Below, one piece after another: positions 11,334-20,461 of a stretch of DNA of 42,262 nt. Below the pieces are notes generated by a model, which searched no databases, was not told the DNA's origin, and saw only the letters and a program-made list of their open reading frames with translations. Source of the DNA: Pseudomonas putida W15Oct28 (GTDB taxonomy: Bacteria; Pseudomonadota; Gammaproteobacteria; Pseudomonadales; Pseudomonadaceae); contig NZ_JENB01000046.1 of NCBI RefSeq assembly GCF_000708715.2, positions 1-42,262 on the forward strand, read 5' to 3'. Numbering within the stretch: position 1 is the first letter of the stretch; each line of letters opens with the position of its first letter. The position numbers and the translations under genes are program-made.

Positions 11334-13991
11334 TCAGCCCAGCAGTTGCAGTTCACGCGCCGAACACAGGGCGCTGTCGCGGTCGGCCACATCGAGCTTG
11401 CGGAACAGGTTGTTGATGTGGGTCTTGACCGTGCTCAGGCTGATGAACATCGCCTCGGCGATCTGCCCGTTGCTCTGCCCGCGGGCCATGCGCTGCAGCA
11501 CTTCCAGCTCGCGGCGCGAGAGCGGCACGATCAGGGCGGTTTCCACGTTTTCCTTGTTCGCCAGCAATGGCCGGAACAGGGCATTCAGGTGCTCGCGCGA
11601 GGGCGCCGGGGCCTCCAGGCGCAGGCGTTCGCGCACCTGCGGCAGCAGCAGTTGGCGCAGGGGCTCCAGGCAGGCATCGCCCTCATACTGCAACAGTTGC
11701 CCTAAGCCGTAGGTGCAGGCCAATTGCAGCGCCTGTTCGAGGCTGAGCAGGGCCTCGTCGCGGGCGCCACGGTCCTGTAGTAGAGCAGCGTCGAGTAGCA
11801 GTGCGTCGAGCAGCAAGCGGCGGTTGCCTTGCGCCTGTGCTTGAGCCTGCAAGCGCTGCTGGATCTGCCAGGCCTTGTCGCGCTGGCCAAGGTGGCGTTG
11901 CACCCAGGCATAGGCCAGCCACTCTTCGGGCAACAGTTGCTCGCCATGCTGGCGCCGGCACCAGTGCCATTGGTCGAGCCAGTCGGGCAGGTAGTCCTGG
12001 TCATGGTCGCGCAAGGCCAGGCGCGCGAGCCAGGCGCCGGCCTGGCGGTAGAGGGTGAGCAAACTGTTCTGCCGGGCCAGCCGGCGTACCTCTGCCCAGC
12101 GTGCCTTGGCCTGGCCGGTCTCGCCCAGCGCCCAGTGCAGGCATGCCTGGTGGTGGAACACCCAGGGCAGCGCAGCGCTGTGGGGGAAGCCCAGTGCCAG
12201 CACTTCGGCCTGGGCCAGGGCTTGGCGTGCCTGGGCCAGGCGGTTGGCTTGCAGCAGTGCCAGGCCTTTGCCCAGGTGGCGAAACAGTTCATAGAAGCCC
12301 CCCGAACTGCCGGCGGCAGGCTGCTCGGCCATGCCTTGCAGGCGCGCCCAGGCGGCGTCGTTGGCGCCTTGGGCCAGTTCGATCTGCGCCAGCAACAGTT
12401 GCAGCAGGTTGGTGTAGCCGCTCAGGCCAAAGCCCTGCAGCTCGCGCAGGGCACGGCTGCCTTCGGTGTGAGCCTGCTCCAGTTGGCCGAGCGCAGCCAG
12501 GCAGTTGGCGCGGTCGAAATACAGCACCGAGCGCGCCGCGTTGTGCTGGGGAAACTGCTGCAGTGCCCGCGCCGCGAGGGCCAGGGCGTGCCCCAGGTTG
12601 CCCCCCAGGGAGGCCAGGCGGCTGCGCAGAAACATCACCGTCTGCTGCACCCGCTCGGGGTGGCGCGGCACCGCCTGGCGGCGCTGCAGGGCGTATAGCT
12701 GGTGCAGGCACTGGCAGGCCTGGGCGATGTCGTTGGTGACCATCACCGTGGAGGCCTCGGTCACCGCCAAGGTGAAGCTGTCGTTGCCGGCGTGGCCGGC
12801 GACCTCGTCGAGCACATCGACCAGGGTGTTGACCTTGCCCTCGCGCAGCAGCTCGAAAGCGTGCCGGTCGACGATGTTGAGCACGGCATCCAGGTCGCGT
12901 GCCCGGCCGAACTGGTAGATCGCCTCGGTGTAGCGGCGCTGGGCCAGCAGCCAGCTGGCAGCCTGGCGATGCAGTTGGCGCAGGCGTTGGGGGTCGCGTT
13001 GTTCCAGGCGTTGGTAGAGGCTGTTGCGCAGGGCGGGGTGGTAGCGGTATTCGGCGTGGCTGCCCTGGGCGACTTCGATGATCAGGTCCAGGCGCTGCAG
13101 CTGGCGCAGCGCGGCGGGCACATCGGCATGGGCGGCCAGTTCGCTGGCAAGGCCTGCATCGAACACCTGGGCCACGGCGGTGTGTTCCAGGAATGCGCGC
13201 AACGGCACGGGCAAGCGCTGCAGCCGTTCTTCCTCGAGAAACTGCCGGGCATGGGCATAGGCCTGGCGGGTGATCGGACGCAGGTCAGCGGGCGCCTGGC
13301 CGGTGCTGTGCAGTGCCTCGCGGTAGGCCTCGAACCAGAACAGCACACCACTGGGCCAGCCTTCGCTGCCGGCGCGCAGCTGGTAGAGCGCATCGCTGCC
13401 CAGGTTGACGTCGCGGGCCAGTGCCAACTGGCGTGTTTCTTCGCTGTCCAGAGCCAGGTCACGGGCGCCCAGCACAATCAGCCGGCCATCGCGGCGCAAG
13501 TGGGCCAGCGGCAGCGGGGGCGGCCCTTGGCTGGCGGCGACCAGGCGCAGCGCAGGCGGCGGGTAGTGCAACAGCGTGTCCAGGTACTGCCAGGCGGGCG
13601 TGGCGTTGAGCAGGTGCAGGTCGTCAATCAGCAACGTCAGCGGCGCCTGGCGGCCCTCCAGGTCGGCCAGGATCAGGCTCCACAGGTGCTCGGCCTGGGG
13701 CGTCTCGCGTTGTTGCGCAGGCAGTTGCAGCGCGGCGTGCAGGTGCAGCAGCAGGGCCAGTGGCTGGTTCTCGCCGCGGGTCAGGCGCAGCCATGCCCAG
13801 GCGCCGGCCAGGCTGCGGGTGAACTGGCCAAGCAGTGTGCTCTTGCCATAGCCCAGCGGTGCTTGCAGGAGCACGACGCTGCCTTCGTCCAGGGCGTTGG
13901 CCAGCTGCTCGAGCAGCCGCGCCCGCACCACGCCCCTGGTCGGCTCGGCGGGCGGGCGCAGCTGGTTCGGTTTGAGCGCGGGAAGATGCAT
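11334..13991 (-). CDS. MalT-like LuxR-family ATP-dependent transcriptional regulator
   Basis: This is an 885-residue regulator of the MalT/LAL type. The N-terminal NTPase has Walker A APLGYGKST near residues 44-52 and a Walker B-like LTLLIDDLH. The central region (about 350-780) is alanine- and leucine-rich, in the pattern of TPR-like superhelical sensor domains. The end (about 820-885) is a LuxR helix-turn-helix (SRRELEVLQRMARGQSNGQI, then STVKTHINNLFRKL). Family members bind an inducer and ATP and then activate catabolic promoters. It is divergent from the kinase operon at 14267 and is followed by the acyl-CoA dehydrogenase gene, so it probably controls one or both. The inducer is unknown. 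Confidence 0.92.
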   Translation of the reverse strand: MHLPALKPNQLRPPAEPTRGVVRARLLEQLANALDEGSVVLLQAPLGYGKSTLLGQFTRSLAGAWAWLRLTRGENQPLALLLHLHAALQLPAQQRETPQAEHLWSLILADLEGRQAPLTLLIDDLHLLNATPAWQYLDTLLHYPPPALRLVAASQGPPPLPLAHLRRDGRLIVLGARDLALDSEETRQLALARDVNLGSDALYQLRAGSEGWPSGVLFWFEAYREALHSTGQAPADLRPITRQAYAHARQFLEEERLQRLPVPLRAFLEHTAVAQVFDAGLASELAAHADVPAALRQLQRLDLIIEVAQGSHAEYRYHPALRNSLYQRLEQRDPQRLRQLHRQAASWLLAQRRYTEAIYQFGRARDLDAVLNIVDRHAFELLREGKVNTLVDVLDEVAGHAGNDSFTLAVTEASTVMVTNDIAQACQCLHQLYALQRRQAVPRHPERVQQTVMFLRSRLASLGGNLGHALALAARALQQFPQHNAARSVLYFDRANCLAALGQLEQAHTEGSRALRELQGFGLSGYTNLLQLLLAQIELAQGANDAAWARLQGMAEQPAAGSSGGFYELFRHLGKGLALLQANRLAQARQALAQAEVLALGFPHSAALPWVFHHQACLHWALGETGQAKARWAEVRRLARQNSLLTLYRQAGAWLARLALRDHDQDYLPDWLDQWHWCRRQHGEQLLPEEWLAYAWVQRHLGQRDKAWQIQQRLQAQAQAQGNRRLLLDALLLDAALLQDRGARDEALLSLEQALQLACTYGLGQLLQYEGDACLEPLRQLLLPQVRERLRLEAPAPSREHLNALFRPLLANKENVETALIVPLSRRELEVLQRMARGQSNGQIAEAMFISLSTVKTHINNLFRKLDVADRDSALCSARELQLLG

Positions 13992-14101
13992 GGCCAGCAG
14001 GTTCCATCGGTTCGGCCAGACATCCTAGCCGAGCGCGCGCCCGGCGCGGGGAAATTCTGCAGGGGTAGGGCGGTGGCTTGCTGTGCAGAATTGAACGGCA
14101 G

Positions 14102-14133
14102 TTTCAGGTTTGCGATGGCGCTTTTCAGGTTTG
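14102..14133 (+). promoter_or_regulatory. Tandem 11-bp repeats, candidate upstream activator sites
   Basis: TTTCAGGTTTG occurs at 14102-14112 and exactly again at 14123-14133, 21 bp apart, which is two helical turns. The second copy is also part of an interrupted inverted repeat (TTTCA 14123-14127, TGAAA 14137-14141). They lie about 80 to 110 bp upstream of the -24/-12 promoter, the usual distance for a sigma-54 activator. The DNA between (about 14150-14210) is very AT-rich and could bind IHF. The binding protein is inferred to be the PrpR-type activator at 3589-5229. Confidence 0.6.
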
Positions 14134-14211
14134 ATTTGAAAGGCGTTGAGTGCGTTTGAAAATCTAATTTAAGTCATTGATTCAAAACGTATTTTTTAAA
14201 TAAAAGGAAGC

Positions 14212-14227
14212 TGGCAACCATCTTGCT
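14212..14227 (+). promoter_or_regulatory. Sigma-54 (-24/-12) promoter of the kinase operon
   Basis: TGGCAACCATCTTGCT has the invariant GG (14213-14214) and GC (14225-14226) separated by exactly 10 bases. It also matches the consensus TGGCA at the start and TTGCW at the end. Transcription should begin near 14237, 30 bases before the kinase start. The window encodes a sigma-54 activator with an intact GAFTGS motif, and tandem repeats lie upstream. Confidence 0.8.
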
Positions 14228-14266
14228 TAGCGTCATGGCACGTGTGAACAGTGAGTTGGACCGACC

Positions 14267-15316
14267 ATGCCAAGCAGTCATTTCGTGCAGCAATCCAGTG
14301 CTCGCATCGACGTCGCAGACGCCCATGAGGTGCTGTCTGCCTATCTACAGGAGCGCCTTCACGGCCAGCCGGTGCGCATTACCCATAGCGAGCGTTTGTC
14401 GGGTGGCGCCATCCAGGAGAACTGGTTGCTCAAGGCCGAGGTTGCCGGTGTGCCGCAGCGTTGGGTACTGCGCACCGATGCGGCTTCCGCCGTGGCCGCC
14501 AGCATGAGCCGCGAGCAGGAGTTCGCCGTGCTCTGCGCCGTTCACCAGGTCGGCGTGAAGGTGCCCGAGCCACTGTGGCTGTGCCAGGCGCCGCAGGTGA
14601 TCGGGCGCGATTTTTTCATCATGCAGGCCCTGGCCGGCAACGCTGGCGGCCGCCGCTTGACCAGCGGCCAAGGCGACCCCGAGGGCAACCCGCGGCTGTG
14701 CCGGGCGCTTGGGGCCAACCTCGCACGCTTGCACCAGCTGCGTCCACCGCAAGCGGCGCTGGCGTTCCTGCCTGCACCGGTGGCCGACGCCGTGCAGGCC
14801 AGCGTCGACCAGTACCGCCTGTTCCTCGATGCCTTGCCGGGCCGCCACCCGATCATCGAATGGGGCCTGCGCTGGTGCGAGCTGAACAAACCTGCCCCCC
14901 TTGCCACCTGCCTGATCCACCGCGACTACCGCACCGGCAACTACATGGTCGAGGGTGGGGAGCTGTGCGGCGTGCTGGACTGGGAATTTGCCGGTTGGGG
15001 CGACCCCCGCGAAGACCTGGGCTGGTTCACCGCGCGTTGCTGGCGGTTCGCCCGCCCAGACCTGGAGGCGGGTGGCATCGGCCGGCTGGACGACCTGCTC
15101 GCCGGCTACCGCAGCGTGTCGGCACTGGACCTGGACAGCGAAACCCTGCGCTTCTGGCAGGTCATGGCCCACCTGCGTTGGGCGGTGATCGCCCTGCAGC
15201 AGGCCGAGCGCCATGTCTCCGGCCAGCAGCGCTCGCTGGAGCTGGCCTTGACCGGGCGCATGGTCAGTGAACTGGAACAGGAACTGCTGCTACTCACCCA
15301 AGGAGGCCGCGCATGA
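14267..15316 (+). CDS. APH-family kinase, LvaA-like (probable hydroxyacyl-CoA kinase)
   Basis: This 349-residue protein has the aminoglycoside-phosphotransferase/choline-kinase fold. Residue 1 to about 100 is the N lobe. The catalytic loop is HRDYRTGN at 218-225 (Asp220 as base, Asn225 as metal ligand) and the metal motif is LDWEFAGWGDPREDLGW from 237. The GDPxxDLGW ending is typical of the APH group related to the kinase domain of ACAD10/ACAD11 and to LvaA, which with LvaB phosphorylates the 4-hydroxyl of 4-hydroxyvaleryl-CoA. The neighbours (DUF6285-like protein, ACAD, SDR) repeat the lvaABCD order, so a hydroxyacyl-CoA substrate is more likely than an antibiotic. Its stop overlaps the next start by 4 bases. 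Confidence 0.9.
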   Translation: MPSSHFVQQSSARIDVADAHEVLSAYLQERLHGQPVRITHSERLSGGAIQENWLLKAEVAGVPQRWVLRTDAASAVAASMSREQEFAVLCAVHQVGVKVPEPLWLCQAPQVIGRDFFIMQALAGNAGGRRLTSGQGDPEGNPRLCRALGANLARLHQLRPPQAALAFLPAPVADAVQASVDQYRLFLDALPGRHPIIEWGLRWCELNKPAPLATCLIHRDYRTGNYMVEGGELCGVLDWEFAGWGDPREDLGWFTARCWRFARPDLEAGGIGRLDDLLAGYRSVSALDLDSETLRFWQVMAHLRWAVIALQQAERHVSGQQRSLELALTGRMVSELEQELLLLTQGGRA

Positions 15317-15687
15317 ACCAGCCCAACGCCCAAGACCTGCTTGTCACCGCGCGCGACACGCTGCTCAAGCACTTGTTGCCGGCATTGCCGGCGCCGTTGC
15401 ACTACGAAGCGCGGATGGTGGCCAGCGCCATGCAGATCGCCAGCCGTGAGCTGGCCCAGGCGGCGGCCTGTGCCGACATCGAACGCCAGGCCATGGCTGG
15501 CCTGCTGGCGCTGCACGGCGAGGCGCCGGATACGCCCGAGCAAGCCCGTGCCGTGCTGGCCCGGCAGATTCGCCAAGGGGTCTATGACCAGGCCGGCGAG
15601 GCCCGTGCAAGCCTGCTCACGGCTTTGCGCGCCATCAACCGGGCGCAGCTGGGCATCAGCAACCCGAAGGTGCTGAGCCATGACTGA
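15313..15687 (+). CDS. Small LvaB-like protein (DUF6285-type)
   Basis: This 124-residue soluble protein has no signal peptide or membrane segment and is predicted to be almost all helical and alanine-rich. The N-terminal pattern (DLLVTARDTLLKHLLPALP, then YEARMVASAMQIASREL) fits the DUF6285 family as I remember it. The P. putida member, LvaB, is needed with LvaA for 4-hydroxyacyl-CoA phosphorylation. The gene begins in the ATGA overlap with the kinase stop, has a strong AAGGAGG site, and overlaps the phosphatase start by 8 bases, so balanced translation with the kinase is likely. It is proposed as the obligate partner of the kinase. Confidence 0.8.
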   Translation: MNQPNAQDLLVTARDTLLKHLLPALPAPLHYEARMVASAMQIASRELAQAAACADIERQAMAGLLALHGEAPDTPEQARAVLARQIRQGVYDQAGEARASLLTALRAINRAQLGISNPKVLSHD

Positions 15688-16399
15688 CGCGCTCGTCCAG
15701 CTCGTGCGACGCCGCCGCTGCTACCTAGTGCGGCATGGCCATGTCGACTACTTCGACCCCAGCGGCCGCCCCCTCGACCCGCGCAGTGTGCCGTTGTCGG
15801 CCAATGGTGTAGCCCAGGCCCAAGCCTTGGGCGAGGTGCTGGCGCCGACGCGGTTCGACCGCGCGGTCTGCTCGGACTACCCGCGCACCCGGCAAACGCT
15901 CGACCATCTGCTGGGTGGCCGCGTCCAGCCCGTGGAAGAACGCGCCGAGCTTCGCGAAATACGCGCCGGACGCCTGCGGGAAATCCCCCGCGAATGCCTG
16001 CACCGCGAAGTGGCCCAGGCCTATCAGTTGTCCGATCGCCCGGACGCGGCCTTTTTGCGCGGCGAGCCGTGGGCGGCGTTTCAGCAACGGGTGCTGGGTA
16101 GTTTCCAGCAATTGCTGGAAGAGCCGGACTGGTCGTCGCTGCTGCTGGTGAGCCACGACGCGGTCAACCGCATTCTCCTGGCCTGGGCCTGCGGCGCCGG
16201 CCTTGGTGCCTTGGCTGCCTTCGAGCAGGACCCGGCCTGCCTGAACATCGTCGATATCGACATGGCCGGCCCGCAGGTGCTGCGTGCCTACATCCGCACC
16301 CTCAACTACTCAGCCTACGACCCAGCCAAGGCAGCGATCGACCAGACCGTCATGGAGCATGTGCACGCCTCCATCGACCCGCGTCGCCTGCACGCCTGA
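15680..16399 (+). CDS. Histidine phosphatase family protein
   Basis: This 239-residue protein belongs to the histidine phosphatase (phosphoglycerate-mutase-like) superfamily. The phosphate pocket motif RHGH is at 18-21, with His19 expected to be phosphorylated. A second Arg is in SDYPRTRQT, the acid is probably Glu in ELREIRAG, and the second His is in LLVSHDAVNR. No signal peptide is seen, so it is cytosolic. It lies between the LvaB-like gene (8-base overlap) and the ACAD gene (30-base gap), where the known lva operon has no such gene. It may hydrolyse a phosphorylated acyl intermediate, remove dead-end phospho-acyl-CoA, or replace part of the ACAD elimination step. The substrate is unknown. 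Confidence 0.9.
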   Translation: MTDALVQLVRRRRCYLVRHGHVDYFDPSGRPLDPRSVPLSANGVAQAQALGEVLAPTRFDRAVCSDYPRTRQTLDHLLGGRVQPVEERAELREIRAGRLREIPRECLHREVAQAYQLSDRPDAAFLRGEPWAAFQQRVLGSFQQLLEEPDWSSLLLVSHDAVNRILLAWACGAGLGALAAFEQDPACLNIVDIDMAGPQVLRAYIRTLNYSAYDPAKAAIDQTVMEHVHASIDPRRLHA

Positions 16400-16429
16400 C
16401 CTCTGACGACACTAATAAGGAATACCGCC

Positions 16430-17604
<1,175 letters not shown>

Positions 17605-17608
<4 letters not shown>

Positions 17609-18363
17609 ACCTGGGCAGCTATCGCGACCAGGTGGTGATGATCACCGGCGCCGCCAGCGGTTTTGGCGCGTTGTTGGCCGAGCGCCTGGCCGGGTTGGGC
17701 GCCCGCCTGGTGCTCGGCGACCGCGACGTGACGGGGCTGGAGCGGGTGGCCGGTACCTTGCGCGAGGCCGGCGCCACAGTGCTGGCGGTGCCGTGCGACG
17801 TGACCCGTGAGGTGCAGGTCAAGGCGCTGGTGGACGCGGCCATGGCCACCTTCGGTCGCCTTGATGTGGGGGTGAACAACGCCGGCATCCTTACGCCGAT
17901 GAAGCGCTTCGTCGACACCACCGAAGAAGAGCTGGACCGCAGCCACGCGGTCAACACCAAGGGCGTGTTCTTCTGCATGCAGCAACAGCTGCGCCAGATG
18001 TTGCCGCAAGGCGGCGGGGTGATCCTCAACATCGCTTCCATGGCCGGGCTCGGCGGTGCGCCCAAGCTGGCCGCCTATGCCGCGGCCAAGCATGCGGTGG
18101 TCGGGCTGACCCGAACCGCGGCGGTCGAATACGCCCGCCGAGGTATCCGCGTCAACGCGCTGTGCCCGTTCTACAGCGCCACGCCCATGGTTACCGGGAG
18201 CGAGGTGGGCGAGCAGCAGGCGTTTCTCGCCCAGGGCTCGCCGATGAAGCGCCTGGGCACCCCCGACGAAATCGTTGCGGCCATGTTGATGCTATGTGCA
18301 CGTGAAAACAGCTACATGACCGGCCAGGCGATTGCCGTGGACGGGGGAATCTCGGCCTTCTGA
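17605..18363 (+). CDS. Short-chain dehydrogenase, LvaD-like position
   Basis: This 252-residue classical SDR has TGAASGFG near residues 14-21, NNAG, Ser in NIASMAG, and Tyr/Lys in AAYAAAKHA. It ends with the usual AVDGG segment. It starts inside the ACAD stop (ATGA), so it is the fifth gene of the sigma-54 operon. In the lva operon the equivalent SDR reduces levulinyl-CoA to 4-hydroxyvaleryl-CoA. By analogy this one would reduce a 4-keto-acyl-CoA to supply the kinase, or oxidise a 3-hydroxyacyl-CoA after it. The direction cannot be decided from sequence. Confidence 0.88.
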
Positions 18364-18403
18364 GCCTTTGTCCGCAGTGCCCCGATGGCGAAACCGCGGG
18401 CGC

Positions 18404-18445
18404 TGTCATGAACTGAAAAACCGTTGTCGTCCGATGATAAGCGGC
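18404..18445 (+). promoter_or_regulatory. Candidate AraC-type operator, copy A
   Basis: A 42-bp segment matches 24667-24708 at about 30 of 42 positions without gaps, including 15 of the first 16. It holds two direct half-sites 21 bp apart: TGTCATGAACTGAAAAA from 18404 and TGTCGTCCGATGATAAG from 18425. Tandem half-sites two turns apart are typical of AraC/XylS regulators. It lies 77 bases before the quinone-oxidoreductase gene. The AraC-family gene at 23481-24536 is the likely source of the binding protein. Confidence 0.7.
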
Positions 18446-18521
18446 ACATTACGCAACGGCCTAAATTGCCCTTCAAGACGAATGTTGCTGTTCTACAAAA
18501 ACTACAAGAAGGGAGATTGGC

Positions 18522-19502
18522 ATGGCCAAAGCGGTACGTTTCTACGAAACCGGAGGGCCTGAGGTCCTGCGTTACGAAGACGTCGAAGTCGGCGAACCGG
18601 GCCCTGGGCAGGTACGCCTGCGCCACGTGGCGGTTGGCCTGAACTACGCCGACACCTATTTCCGTAACGGCACCTACCCGATCCCGCTGGCCAACGGCAT
18701 GGGCGTGGAAGCGTCCGGCGTGGTCCAGGCGGTGGGTGAGGGTGTCAGCCACGTAGCGGTCGGCGACCGGGTGACCTACACCGGCTTCATGAACACCCTC
18801 GGCGCCTACAGCACCGAGCGCCTGATCCCTGCCGCGCCGCTGATCAAGCTGCCGGAAACCATCGCGTTCGAAACGGCTGCAGCCATGACCATGCGTGGCC
18901 TTACGGCGTCGTACCTGATGCGCCGCTTGTACGACTTCAAGCCAGGTGACAGCATCCTGCTGCACGCCGCTGCAGGTGGCGTCGGGTTGATCGTCTCGCA
19001 GTGGGCCAAGCTGCTTGGCCTGACCGTGATCGGCACTGTCTCCACCGACGCCAAGGCTGAAGTGGCGCGTGCCCATGGTTGCGACCACACCATCAACTAC
19101 AGCCATGAAGACGTGGCCAAGCGCGTGCGCGAGCTGACCGATGGCGTGGGTGTCAACGTGGTGTTCGACAGCGTCGGGCGTGACACCTTCATGGGCTCGC
19201 TGGACTCGCTCAAGCGCCGTGGCCTGATGGTCTGCGTGGGCACCGCCTCCGGTACCATCGAGCCGTTCAACCCGCAGATCCTGGCGATGAAGGGTTCGTT
19301 GTTCATGACCCGCCCGGCACTGGCCGATTACATCGCCGACCCGGCCGAGAAAGCCGCCTTGGCAGGCGAGCTGTTCGCCCATGTGGGCAGTGGCCGCATC
19401 AAGATCGAGATCAACCAGCACTACGCCTTGCAGGACGCAGTTCAGGCGCACCGTGATCTGGAATCGCGCAAGACCACCGGCTCGTCGATCTTCGTCATCT
19501 GA
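18522..19502 (+). CDS. Zinc-independent quinone oxidoreductase family protein (MDR superfamily)
   Basis: This 326-residue medium-chain dehydrogenase resembles NADPH:quinone oxidoreductase. The N-terminal catalytic domain (VGLNYADTYFRNGTYP) lacks the Cys/His zinc ligands of alcohol dehydrogenases. The cofactor domain has HAAAGGVGLIVSQWAK near residues 147-162, and a late GxxS-type end (KTTGSSIFVI) is present. It may reduce quinones, enones or enoyl-CoA with NADPH. An AAGGGAG site lies before the ATG. It is the first gene after candidate operator copy A and is followed after 13 bases by the TauD-like gene, so it probably opens the operon that runs to 23462. Confidence 0.88.
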   Translation: MAKAVRFYETGGPEVLRYEDVEVGEPGPGQVRLRHVAVGLNYADTYFRNGTYPIPLANGMGVEASGVVQAVGEGVSHVAVGDRVTYTGFMNTLGAYSTERLIPAAPLIKLPETIAFETAAAMTMRGLTASYLMRRLYDFKPGDSILLHAAAGGVGLIVSQWAKLLGLTVIGTVSTDAKAEVARAHGCDHTINYSHEDVAKRVRELTDGVGVNVVFDSVGRDTFMGSLDSLKRRGLMVCVGTASGTIEPFNPQILAMKGSLFMTRPALADYIADPAEKAALAGELFAHVGSGRIKIEINQHYALQDAVQAHRDLESRKTTGSSIFVI

Positions 19503-19515
19503 GGAGTGCACTGCC

Positions 19516-20364
19516 ATGCAAGTCGAACAATTGACCTGCGCCATCGGTGCCGAACTGGTCGGCGTCAGGCTGGCCGATGCGATTCATGATGACGGCCTGT
19601 TTGCCGAGGTCCGTGCCCAGTTGCTCAAGCACCGGGTGCTGTTCCTGCGTGACCAGGACATCAGCCGCGCCGAGCACGTGGCGTTCGCCCGCCGCTTCGG
19701 CGAGCTGGAGGACCACCCCGTGGTCGGCAGCGACCCGGACCACCCCGGCCTGGTGCAGATCTACAAGTCGCCAGAAACCCCGGTGGACCGTTACGAGAAT
19801 GCCTGGCACACCGACGCCACCTGGCGTGAAAAGCCACCCATGGGCTGTGTGCTGCGCTGCGTGGAAAGCCCGGCGGTGGGCGGCGACACTATGTGGACCA
19901 ACATGGTGCTGGCCTACGACAACCTGCCAAGCGAGATCAAGGCGCGCATCGAGGGCTTGCGTGCGCGGCACAGCATCGAGGCCAGCTTCGGCGCGGCCAT
20001 GCCGATCGAAAAACGCCTTGCTCTCAAGGGCCTCTTTCCCGATGCCGAGCATCCGGTGGTGCGTACCCACCCGGAAACTGGCGAGAAGGTGCTGTTCGTC
20101 AACGCCTTCGCCACCCATTTCAGCAACTACCACACCCCCGAGCGCGTGCGTTTCGGCCAGGACGCCAACCCCGGCGCCGGTGAGTTGCTGCGCTACCTGA
20201 TCAGCCAGGCCTACATCCCCGAGTACCAGGTGCGCTGGCGCTGGAAGCCCAACAGCATTGCCATCTGGGACAACCGCAGTACCCAGCATTACGCCGTCAT
20301 GGACTACCCCGCCTGCCACCGCAAGATGGAACGCGCCGGGATCATGGGGGATGCGACTTTCTGA
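19516..20364 (+). CDS. TauD/TfdA-family 2-oxoglutarate/Fe(II) dioxygenase
   Basis: This 282-residue enzyme hydroxylates its substrate with O2 and 2-oxoglutarate. The iron ligands are visible: His98 and Asp100 in AWHTDATW and His258 in NRSTQHYAV, with downstream arginines (HRKMERAG) for 2-oxoglutarate. The spacing is nearly identical to TauD. Family substrates are taurine, alkyl sulfonates, alkyl sulfate esters, phenoxyacetates and carnitine precursors. The ATG at 19516 has GAGGAG upstream; the longer frame from 19381 overlaps the previous gene. A YeiH-type putative sulfate exporter in the same operon hints at a sulfur-containing substrate, but this is only inference. Confidence 0.9.
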   Translation: MQVEQLTCAIGAELVGVRLADAIHDDGLFAEVRAQLLKHRVLFLRDQDISRAEHVAFARRFGELEDHPVVGSDPDHPGLVQIYKSPETPVDRYENAWHTDATWREKPPMGCVLRCVESPAVGGDTMWTNMVLAYDNLPSEIKARIEGLRARHSIEASFGAAMPIEKRLALKGLFPDAEHPVVRTHPETGEKVLFVNAFATHFSNYHTPERVRFGQDANPGAGELLRYLISQAYIPEYQVRWRWKPNSIAIWDNRSTQHYAVMDYPACHRKMERAGIMGDATF

Positions 20365-20377
20365 CCCGTCAGACACG

Positions 20378-20400
20378 TTGGGGCCGCCATGCGGCCCCAA
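20378..20400. other. Perfect 10-bp stem hairpin between dioxygenase and MFS genes
   Basis: TTGGGGCCGC (20378-20387) pairs perfectly with GCGGCCCCAA (20391-20400) around a CAT loop. No T tract follows, so it may stabilise the 3' end of the upstream message or attenuate transcription rather than terminate it fully. Confidence 0.6.
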
Positions 20401-20461
20401 CCGCTACTCGATAGCCTGTAAGCAATAACAACAAAAAAACTCAGATATCCGAGGAGGCAGC

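Noticed and set aside
14236..14251. TGGCACG near the kinase start as a sigma-54 promoter
   Set aside because: The -24 half is good, but no GC occurs at the required distance. The element at 14212-14227 fits fully.
14267..15316. Antibiotic (aminoglycoside) resistance kinase
   Set aside because: It shares the APH fold, but the operon context of a DUF6285-like partner, ACAD and SDR points to acyl-CoA metabolism.
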